Below are positions 1 through 6,500 of a stretch of 7,855 nt of DNA, piece by piece (within the stretch, counting starts at the first letter, position 1; each line of letters starts with the position of its first letter). The stretch is taken from positions 1 through 7,855 of the forward strand of contig JAVHYH010000154.1 in the NCBI GenBank assembly GCA_031119155.1. The letters run 5' to 3'. The notes under the pieces were generated by a model that was not told where the DNA came from, did not search any database, and saw only the letters and a program-made list of their open reading frames with translations. A program made the position numbers and the translations under genes. Source of the stretch: Brevundimonas sp. Its GTDB lineage: Bacteria > Pseudomonadota > Alphaproteobacteria > Caulobacterales > Caulobacteraceae.

Positions 1-238
1 GGTCTATGTCACCTGTTCGATGCTGAGCCGCGAGAACGAGGCATCGGTGACGGCCTTCGAGGCGGCGCATCCGGAGTTCGCGCCGGTGGCGGTGGCCGAG
101 GCGCTGTCGGACGCGGCCCTGAACGCGGACGGCGCGGCGACGCTGGCGGCGAAGGCGGACGGGCATCGGCTGCGGCTGTCGCCCGCCTCGACCAACACCG
201 ACGGCTTCTTCGTCGCGATCTACGAGCGCGCTTCGTGA
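1..238 (+). CDS. RsmB/NOP-family rRNA (cytosine-C5) methyltransferase, C-terminal end (partial)
   Basis: Only the last 78 codons are in the window; base 1 belongs to a preceding codon and the reading frame starts at base 2. The visible protein opens with VYVTCSMLSRENE, which matches motif VI of the RsmB/Nop2/Sun RNA m5C methyltransferases (consensus YxTCSxxxxEN). In this family the Cys of TCS is the nucleophile that attacks C6 of the target cytosine. The end, RLSPASTNTDGFFVAIYERA, matches the family's C-terminal P-x(5)-DGFF segment. E. coli RsmB makes m5C967 in 16S rRNA using S-adenosylmethionine and releases SAH. The NusB-like N-terminal domain and most of the Rossmann fold lie upstream, so RsmB cannot be told apart from other RNA m5C methyltransferases. 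The TGA stop overlaps the GTG start candidate of the next gene by 4 nt, so the genes are probably co-translated. Confidence 0.88.
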   Translation, partial: VYVTCSMLSRENEASVTAFEAAHPEFAPVAVAEALSDAALNADGAATLAAKADGHRLRLSPASTNTDGFFVAIYERAS

Positions 239-941
239 GTGGGGCCTGGCGCATGGAGCGATACGGCGACGTGTCGGTTCTCTGCGTCATGGCGGCCCCG
301 GCGGAGTACGGCGCCCATCTAAAGGCGCGCATCCAGCCGCTGATGACCGGCATCGGTCCGGTCGAGGGTGCGGTGGCGCTCAGCGCCGAACTGGCGCGGC
401 TGGAGGCGAGGGGAGGCCTGCCTGATCTGATGCTGTCGCTGGGCTCGTGCGGATCGCCGACGCTGGAGCATGCGGCGGTCTATCAGGCGTCGTCGGTGGC
501 CTATCGCGACATGGACGCCAGCGCGCTGGGCTTCCCGAAGGGGGTCACCCCGCTGCTGGACCTGCCCGCTGTCCTGCCCCTGCCGTGTCCGATCCCCGGC
601 GTGCCGACGGCCAGCCTGTCGACCGGCGGCAATGTGGTGTCCGGCCCGGCCTACGCGGCGATCGAAGCGCAGATGGTCGATATGGAGACCTTCGCCCTGC
701 TGCGCTCGGCCCAGACCTTCGGCGTGCCTCTGGTCGCCCTGCGCGGCGTCTCGGACGGCAAGGCCGAGCTGAAGGCGCTGGAGGACTGGACCTCGACCCT
801 GCATCACGTCGACGAGAACCTGGCGGCGGCTCTGGACGCCCTTGTCGCGGTTCTGACCGAACAGGGGCTTTCCGCGCTTGATATCGCCGCCCCGGCCAGC
901 CAAGTCCCCGCCCAGTCCACCTTCGCCCCGGATTCGATCCC

Positions 942-945
<4 letters not shown>
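235..945 (+). CDS. 5'-methylthioadenosine/S-adenosylhomocysteine nucleosidase-like protein (PNP_UDP_1 family), short form
   Basis: Family members hydrolyse the N-glycosidic bond of MTA or SAH, releasing adenine. With the GTG start (236 aa) the visible landmarks are: strand 1 VSVLCVMAAPAEYG with a candidate catalytic Glu24; GIGPVEGAV (39-47); SLGSCGSPTL (68-77); YRDMDASALGF (90-100), like the family's HDADVTAFG stretch; VDME (148-151), the ribose-binding methionine/glutamate; and RGVSDG (170-175) with Asp174 at the place of the catalytic aspartate (E. coli Asp197). From memory of E. coli MTAN, about 20 residues are missing between Glu24 and GIG, so the strand 2-3 hairpin is absent or reduced, while a polar, Ala/Pro-rich tail of about 27 residues is added. 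The start is uncertain: GTG at 235 overlaps the upstream stop, but ATG at 253 (230 aa), preceded by GTGGGG at 239-244, is equally plausible. It overlaps guaA by ATGA. Substrate is unproven. Confidence 0.82.
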
Positions 946-2504
<1,559 letters not shown>

Positions 2505-2514
2505 TCGCCCCGGA

Positions 2515-2536
2515 CTGAGGCGTGGCTAGGCCTCGG
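2515..2536. terminator. Weak hairpin between convergent guaA and SDR genes
   Basis: CTGAGGC at 2515-2521 can pair with GCCTCGG at 2530-2536 (7 bp including one G-T wobble) around an 8-nt loop. It sits in the short convergent gap and overlaps the end of the minus-strand gene, so it could serve both directions. No T-run follows on either strand, so an intrinsic terminator is only a guess. Confidence 0.25.
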
Positions 2537-3281
2537 CCGCCCAGGCGATGGCGTCGGGGCCGGCGGGAAGGATCATCGGGCAGTCGGGGTCGGTCGCGGC
2601 GCGATAGACGGCTTCGGCCACGTCTTTCGCCGTGGTCACGGGACCATCGGCGGCGGCCCTCATGGCGGCCATGGTGCGCTGGGTGAAGTCGGCATAGGCC
2701 TCGGGGAAGCCGCCCGCCTGCTGGATCTGGCCGCGGGCGCTGTCGCCGAAGCGGGTCGACGGCGCCATGCCGGGCATGACGATCCGGGCGCGAATGCCGA
2801 ACTCGGCCAATTCCGCCGCCGCCGACTCCGTCAGGGCGTTCAACGCCGCCTTCGAGGCGCGATAGACGGACAGCAGGGGCAGGGGCTTGTAGAGCGAGCT
2901 TGAGCTGACGTTGACGATGACGCCCGCGCGCTGGGCGCGCATGGCGGGCAGGACGGCCTGCATCATGGCGACGGCGCCGAACAGGTTGGTGTCGAAGAGG
3001 CGCCGGGTGGTCTCCATCGGCGTGCCCTCGACGGCGTTCAGCCAGCCGATGCCGGCGTTGTTGACCAGAACATCCACGGGACCGGCGGCGGCGACGGCCG
3101 TGGCGATGCTGTCCGGATCGGTGACGTCCAGGGGCAGCACGCGCAGGCGATCCGAGGCGGGCAGGGTGCTGGTCGCGGGATCGCGCATGGTGGCGATGAC
3201 GGTCCAGCCCCTGTCGAGAAACTCGATCGCGGTCTCGCGGCCGAAACCGGTCGAACAGCCGGTGATGAGGACGGTTGGCAT
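2526..3281 (-). CDS. Classical short-chain dehydrogenase/reductase (SDR), probably NADP(H)-dependent
   Basis: The protein is 251 aa, a usual length for a classical SDR, and catalyses NAD(P)-dependent oxidation or reduction of an unknown alcohol/carbonyl substrate. It shows TGCSTGFG (7-14, the TGxxxGxG nucleotide loop), TMRD with Arg33 after strand 2 (favours NADP over NAD), LDV (51-53), NNAG (74-77), Asn99 in DTNLFG, the NVSSSS stretch with Ser127 13 residues before Tyr140, and YRASK with catalytic Tyr140 and Lys144. The TGCSTGFGRE opening and TMRDP segment resemble the 17-beta-hydroxysteroid/retinol dehydrogenase-like SDR group, which does not fix the substrate. A longer frame starts at 3329, but ATG at 3281 is chosen because AAGGAG lies 6 nt upstream and the protein then begins right at strand 1 (MPTVLITG). 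It is divergent from a TetR-type gene 70 bp away, which probably controls it. It ends close to the guaA stop. Confidence 0.93.
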   Translation of the reverse strand: MPTVLITGCSTGFGRETAIEFLDRGWTVIATMRDPATSTLPASDRLRVLPLDVTDPDSIATAVAAAGPVDVLVNNAGIGWLNAVEGTPMETTRRLFDTNLFGAVAMMQAVLPAMRAQRAGVIVNVSSSSLYKPLPLLSVYRASKAALNALTESAAAELAEFGIRARIVMPGMAPSTRFGDSARGQIQQAGGFPEAYADFTQRTMAAMRAAADGPVTTAKDVAEAVYRAATDPDCPMILPAGPDAIAWAAEA

Positions 3282-3287
3282 GGGAAA

Positions 3288-3293
3288 CTCCTT
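3288..3293 (-). promoter_or_regulatory. Strong Shine-Dalgarno AAGGAG that fixes the SDR start
   Basis: On the minus strand this reads AAGGAG, six bases before the ATG whose first base is 3281. It is one of the best ribosome-binding sites in the window and argues against the upstream in-frame ATG at 3329, which would add 16 residues ahead of the Rossmann strand. Confidence 0.85.
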
Positions 3294-3302
3294 GCGGGGG
3301 GC

Positions 3303-3335
3303 GAAGCGAGGCTTCAAAATATGAAGCATCCTTCA
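3303..3335. promoter_or_regulatory. Cluster of alternating GAAGC/GCTTC half-sites: candidate TetR-family operator
   Basis: The 70-bp divergent gap contains GAAGC (3303-3307), GCTTCA (3311-3316), TGAAGC (3322-3327) and CTTCA (3331-3335). Read in pairs these give three nested dyads: GAAGC-gag-GCTTC, GCTTCA-N5-TGAAGC (17 bp) and TGAAG-N4-CTTCA. They also form an imperfect direct repeat with a 20-bp step (GAAGCGAGGCTTCA and GAAGCATCCTTCA). TetR-family dimers bind dyads of about 15-20 bp, commonly in the gap between their own gene and a divergent target, so this is the natural operator. A weak plus-strand promoter (TTGCGG at 3292-3297, 17 bp, CAAAAT at 3315-3320) would be covered by it, and so would a weak minus-strand one (TTCCGA, 17 bp, TATTTT). 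Binding is inferred. Confidence 0.6.
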
Positions 3336-3351
3336 GTTTCGGAATTCGCAT

Positions 3352-4005
3352 TTGAACCGGCCCGAGCCCGCGCTGCTGCAGCCCCGAAAATCGCCACGAC
3401 AGGCCCGGTCGGCCGCCACCATCAAGGCGATCCGGGAGGCGACCATTCAGGTTTTGCTGGCTGACGGCATCGGTCGTCTGACGACCACCCGCGTCGCCGA
3501 GCGCGCGGGGGTGTCGGTCGGGACGATGTACCAGTATTTCCCGCACAAGCAGGCCCTGCTGTTCGGGATCGTCGAGCGCCAGCTGAACGCGACCGAGGAG
3601 GCCATGCGCGAGGCCTGCGCGCGGCTGACGGGACGCGATCTGGCCGGAATCGCCCAGGGGCTCGTCGAGGCTTGGCTGGCCGCCAAGACGGCGGACATCG
3701 TCTCGTCGCGCGCGATCTACGGCATCGCCGCCGAGTTCGACCTCTCGGACGCCATGGAGCGGGCGATCAGGGTGATGACGGCGCTGTTCGACGATCTGCT
3801 GGCCAGCGCGCCGGGGGCGAGGTTCGCGGATCGGGCCTCTGTCGCCTTCATGCTGACGGCGATGCTGGGCGGTTCGGTCAGGATCGTCATGGAGGCCGAT
3901 CCGTCCGAGGAGAACCTGGCCCGTCTGCGCGAGGAACTGCCCCGCGCCTGCTACGCCTATCTCGCTTCGGCGAATCTGGACGGCTCCGGGGCAGCGCAGG
4001 TCTGA
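3352..4005 (+). CDS. TetR/AcrR-family transcriptional regulator
   Basis: The protein is 217 aa, typical of the family. The N-terminal DNA-binding domain covers about 17-72, with a clear helix-turn-helix at 43-63 (LTTTRVAERAGVSVGTMYQYF) followed by PHKQALLFGIVE. The C-terminal part (about 75-210) is helical and poorly conserved, as expected for the ligand-binding and dimerisation domain, so the inducer cannot be read. The start is TTG at 3352: an in-frame TGA stands at 3322-3324 and no ATG or GTG lies between. A GGAA at 3341-3344 is only a weak ribosome-binding site. A non-AUG start would keep the repressor at low level. The stop overlaps the ATG of the AEC permease by one base (TGATG), so the two are co-transcribed. 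It is divergent from the SDR gene. Most likely a local repressor of itself, the permease and the SDR. Confidence 0.93.
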   Translation: MNRPEPALLQPRKSPRQARSAATIKAIREATIQVLLADGIGRLTTTRVAERAGVSVGTMYQYFPHKQALLFGIVERQLNATEEAMREACARLTGRDLAGIAQGLVEAWLAAKTADIVSSRAIYGIAAEFDLSDAMERAIRVMTALFDDLLASAPGARFADRASVAFMLTAMLGGSVRIVMEADPSEENLARLREELPRACYAYLASANLDGSGAAQV

Positions 4006-4937
4006 TGTCCGTCGCCTTCATCGTCCTGCCGATCTTCGGCCTGATCCTCGCCGGCTTTGTCGCGCGTCGCACGGAGACGCTCGGACCGGCGGCGACGCGG
4101 GAGCTGAACCGGTTCGTGGTCAATCTGGCCCTGCCGGCCCTGCTGTTCGACATCGTGGCGAGCGCGCGCTGGGCGGATATCTGGCGGCCGGGTTTCATCG
4201 GCGCGTTCGGGATCGGGGCGGGGACGGTGTTCGTGCTGACCCTGGCCCTGCGGCTGTGGAAGCGACGGACGCTGGCGGACGCGTCGGTCGAGGGGCTGGG
4301 CGCCGCCTATGCCAATACGGCCTTCATCGGCTTTCCGCTGACCGTGGCGGCGCTCGGGCCGGGCATGCTGACGCCGACTTTGATCGCGACCCTGCTGACC
4401 GTCTGCCTGCTGTTCGCCGTGTCCATCGTGCTGATCGAGATCGGTCTGCAGGCGGAGCGCGACGGGCTGAAGGTGGCGCGCAAGGTGCTGGGCGCGCTGG
4501 CGCGCAATCCTCTCGTGATCGCGCCGACGCTGGGCGCGATCTTTCTGGCGACGGGCTGGGCCGAGCCGCAACCGCTGCACGTCTTCCTGGATCTCTTGGG
4601 CGGGGCGGCGGCGCCCTGTGCGCTGGTCACGCTGGGGCTGTTCCTCGGCGAGAAGGTCGCGGGGCCGAAGCCGGCGGTGGGGGACATCGCCCTGCTGACC
4701 GGGCTGAAGCTGGTGGCCCAGCCGCTGCTGACCTGGGCGCTGGCGGTGTTCGTCTTCCGCCTGCCCGCGCCGCTAGTGCATGGAGCGGTGCTGCTGGCCA
4801 TGCTGCCGACCGGAACGGGGGCCTTCATGCTGGCCCAGCTCTACGGACGCGAGGCCGCCCTGACCGCGCGCGTGGTGCTGGTCACCACCCTGCTGTCCGT
4901 ACCGCTGATCATCGGCTGGCTGAGCTGGATCGGTTGA
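4005..4937 (+). CDS. AEC (auxin efflux carrier) family transporter, 10 predicted TM helices
   Basis: A 310-aa inner-membrane protein. Hydrophobic segments lie at about 3-20, 36-53, 64-82, 99-118, 122-146, 168-184, 193-214, 228-252, 256-279 and 288-308, giving the two five-helix halves of the AEC/BART fold. Family signatures are the broken-helix stretch AYANTAFIGFPL (101-112, with Asn104) and GGAAAPCALVTLGLFLG (199-215) in the second half. Bacterial members move small carboxylates such as malate or malonate, or unknown metabolites; the substrate here cannot be told. A longer open frame runs upstream from 3672, but it overlaps the TetR gene; ATG at 4005, one base inside the TetR stop, gives a normal AEC N-terminus. 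AGG at 3998-4000 is a weak ribosome-binding site, so translation probably depends on coupling to the regulator gene. Its place behind the TetR gene suggests export or uptake of the regulator's inducer or of the SDR's substrate or product. Confidence 0.92.
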   Translation: MSVAFIVLPIFGLILAGFVARRTETLGPAATRELNRFVVNLALPALLFDIVASARWADIWRPGFIGAFGIGAGTVFVLTLALRLWKRRTLADASVEGLGAAYANTAFIGFPLTVAALGPGMLTPTLIATLLTVCLLFAVSIVLIEIGLQAERDGLKVARKVLGALARNPLVIAPTLGAIFLATGWAEPQPLHVFLDLLGGAAAPCALVTLGLFLGEKVAGPKPAVGDIALLTGLKLVAQPLLTWALAVFVFRLPAPLVHGAVLLAMLPTGTGAFMLAQLYGREAALTARVVLVTTLLSVPLIIGWLSWIG

Positions 4938-4938
4938 T

Positions 4939-4952
4939 TTGATCCGCATCAA
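4939..4952. promoter_or_regulatory. Perfect FNR/FixK-type binding box (TTGAT-N4-ATCAA)
   Basis: TTGATCCGCATCAA matches the FNR-family consensus TTGAT-N4-ATCAA at all ten specified positions. It starts two bases after the AEC stop codon, 52 bp before the ATG of the small membrane protein. FNR, FixK and Anr proteins bind such sites under low oxygen, often centred 41.5 bp before the transcription start. That geometry would put the start near 4987, leaving a leader of about 17 nt that still contains the GGAG ribosome-binding site. No clear -10 hexamer is visible at 4975-4980 (CACAGA), which is the main weakness. In a GC-rich genome this AT-containing 10-base match is unlikely to be chance. Function is inferred. 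Confidence 0.65.
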
Positions 4953-4980
4953 GGCGGAGGCGAGGGCGGCGGCGCACAGA

Positions 4981-5000
4981 AGGCTCCACAAACGGAGCCT
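4981..5000 (+). promoter_or_regulatory. 7-bp stem hairpin containing the Shine-Dalgarno of the small ORF
   Basis: AGGCTCC (4981-4987) and GGAGCCT (4994-5000) form a perfect 7-bp stem around the loop ACAAAC. The 3' arm holds GGAG (4994-4997), six bases ahead of the ATG at 5004, so a folded RNA would mask that ribosome-binding site. No T-run follows, which argues against an intrinsic terminator for the AEC gene. A transcript started near 4987 from the FNR-type promoter would lack most of the 5' arm and leave the site open. Regulatory role is inferred. Confidence 0.55.
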
Positions 5001-5003
5001 GTC

Positions 5004-5114
5004 ATGCCTGAAGCCGCCATTCCCGTCGTCGCCGCCATCGTCGGCGTGTTCGCCGCCTTCATGATCGTCGTTGGCGGGGTGTCCATCTGGACCAATCTGC
5101 CGGACGGCAAATGA
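5004..5114 (+). CDS. Small single-pass membrane protein, 36 aa, unknown function
   Basis: ATG at 5004 opens a 36-codon frame with a good ribosome-binding site (GGAG at 4994-4997, 6-nt spacing), ending in TGA at 5112-5114. The protein starts MPEAAIPVV, has one strongly hydrophobic segment at about residues 6-28 (Val/Ala/Ile/Phe with Gly24-Gly25) and ends in a short polar tail, WTNLPDGK. It has no cysteine or histidine, so it offers no obvious heme or metal ligand. I do not recognise the family. Its size and the FNR-type box upstream recall small accessory subunits of respiratory complexes that are induced at low oxygen, but no motif supports a named one. It fills an otherwise unexplained 273-bp gap between the AEC permease and the patatin gene. 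Main evidence for coding: ribosome-binding site spacing and a clean transmembrane profile. Confidence 0.65.
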   Translation: MPEAAIPVVAAIVGVFAAFMIVVGGVSIWTNLPDGK

Positions 5115-5200
5115 CGGAAAAACACCCGTCGGGCGTGATGGCGCGCAACAACCTGCGCTGTTGGGGATTTCCACCCGCAGACCCCGGATCAGGGCAGTTT

Positions 5201-5204
5201 GGAG
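5201..5204 (+). promoter_or_regulatory. Shine-Dalgarno GGAG that fixes the patatin start
   Basis: GGAG lies six bases before ATG 5211. The alternative in-frame TTG at 5199 overlaps this site and would have no ribosome-binding site of its own, so the ATG is preferred. Confidence 0.75.
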
Positions 5205-5210
5205 AGCAGG

Positions 5211-6425
5211 ATGGCGCGCCGGTCAGGATCTCGCGGATGGCTGCGTCTGGGCGCGGTCGTGGCGCTCGCGGCGGGACTGTCCGCCTGCGGGACGCTGGCC
5301 CGGATTGATCCCCTGCCGGTGCGGACGCTGGACGCCCCGGTGTCGCCGACACAGGATCCGCGCATCCGGCCCGGCGATCAGGTGCGGTCGCATGAGGTGA
5401 TCGCGCTTTTCAACCGACGGCTGGCGCAGCACGAGGGCACCGGAGCGGTGCTGGCCCTGTCCGGCGGCGGCGCCAACGGCGCGTTCGGCGCGGGCGTGCT
5501 GGTCGGCTGGAGCGAGGCGGGGAACCGGCCGCAGTTCGATATCGTCACCGGCATCAGCACCGGCGCCCTGACGGCCCCGTTCGCCTTCCTCGGCGCCGAC
5601 TGGGACGACGAACTGCGCGAGGCCTATACTGGCGGCGGCGCGTCGAACATTCTCAGCCCGCGGGCGCTGGCGGGCCTGATCCATCCCAGCCTGTACAGCT
5701 CGGCGCCGCTGCGGCGACTGGTCGAGCAGAACGTCACGCCCGAGCTGCTGCGCGCCATTGCGGCCGAGCACGCCAAGGGGCGGCGGCTGCTGGTGGTGAC
5801 CACCAATCTGGACACCCAGGAGTCCGTGGTCTGGGACATGGGGCAACTGGCCAGCCAGGGCGATGAACAGGCGCTGCTGCTGTTCCGCGAGGTGCTGGTG
5901 GCCTCGGCCAGCATTCCCGGCGTCTTCCCGCCGGTGATGATCTCGGCCCTGCAGGGCGACCAGATCGTCGAGGAGATGCACGTCGACGGCGGCGTCAACA
6001 TGCCCTTCCTCGGCGTGCCGGAGGACATTCTGGCGGCGGGACAGCAGGTGCCAGGCGCCAACCGGGCCGCCCTCTATGTGCTGATCAACGGCCAGACCGG
6101 GCGTACGACGGGGGTGGTGCGAGGCAGTCTGCCGGCCATCCTGACCCGCACCTATGAAAGCATGAGCAAGGCGTCCACGCGGACCCATCTGGCGGCCAAT
6201 GCGGCCTTTGCGGCGCGCAACGGGGCGAGCTTCCATGTGGCCTCGATCCCGGCGGACGCCGACGCCTCGGCGCTCAATTTCGAGCATGAATCGATGGTGC
6301 GGGTGTTCGAGATGGGACGGGCCCGGGCGCTGGCCGGGGAGGCGTGGGTGAGCCCGGCGGCGGAGCTGGCGGCGCAGCCTCCTGCGGTTGCACCGATCGC
6401 CCCGCAAACGCCCGCCGCGAACTGA
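5211..6425 (+). CDS. Patatin-like phospholipase, predicted lipoprotein
   Basis: A 404-aa predicted acyl hydrolase (phospholipase A/lipase type) using a Ser-Asp dyad. Residues 1-25 form a lipoprotein signal: basic start MARRSGSR, hydrophobic core, lipobox LSAC with Cys26 as the lipidated residue. Gly27 follows, not Asp, so outer-membrane sorting is expected. The patatin domain spans about 78-300: SGGGANG (84-90) is the oxyanion-hole glycine loop, GISTG (114-118) carries nucleophile Ser116, ASASIPGVFPPV (231-242) is a conserved family segment, and DGG (259-261) supplies catalytic Asp259. The C-terminal tail is Ala/Pro-rich (about 385-404). There is no POTRA or beta-barrel region, so it is not a PlpD-type autotransporter. 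Likely acts on membrane or external lipids from the periplasmic or outer face; substrate unknown. No obvious promoter was recognised in 5115-5210. The gene stands 75 bp ahead of the kinase. Confidence 0.94.
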   Translation: MARRSGSRGWLRLGAVVALAAGLSACGTLARIDPLPVRTLDAPVSPTQDPRIRPGDQVRSHEVIALFNRRLAQHEGTGAVLALSGGGANGAFGAGVLVGWSEAGNRPQFDIVTGISTGALTAPFAFLGADWDDELREAYTGGGASNILSPRALAGLIHPSLYSSAPLRRLVEQNVTPELLRAIAAEHAKGRRLLVVTTNLDTQESVVWDMGQLASQGDEQALLLFREVLVASASIPGVFPPVMISALQGDQIVEEMHVDGGVNMPFLGVPEDILAAGQQVPGANRAALYVLINGQTGRTTGVVRGSLPAILTRTYESMSKASTRTHLAANAAFAARNGASFHVASIPADADASALNFEHESMVRVFEMGRARALAGEAWVSPAAELAAQPPAVAPIAPQTPAAN

Positions 6426-6500
6426 TTTGAGGCCTGTGTCGCTAACCAAACATCAGCATTGATCGTCTAGGGATTCGCGGGTGTATCCGTGAGAGTTCCG

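Noticed and set aside
3672..4004. Upstream extension of the AEC frame into the TetR gene
   Set aside because: The extra 111 residues are Arg/Gly-rich frame shadow of the regulator; the ATG at 4005 gives a normal AEC N-terminus.
5122..5136. Possible terminator hairpin after the small ORF (ACACCC / GGGCGT around GTC)
   Set aside because: A three-base loop, one internal mismatch and no T-run make it too weak to call.
5111..5308. 65-codon plus-strand ORF overlapping the small membrane protein stop by ATGA
   Set aside because: It runs about 100 nt into the patatin gene in another frame, its product is Arg/Gly/Pro-rich without any domain, and there is no good ribosome-binding site. The ATGA overlap is suggestive but not enough.
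5223..6449. Minus-strand open frame of 408 codons opposite the patatin gene
   Set aside because: Arg/Gln/His-rich shadow produced by GC-rich third positions; the plus-strand frame has the full patatin motifs.
6452..6463. ATCA-GCAT-TGAT dyad upstream of the kinase as a second FNR-type box
   Set aside because: The half-sites are in the inverted order relative to TTGAT-N4-ATCAA and only four bases long, so it does not match the FNR/FixK consensus.
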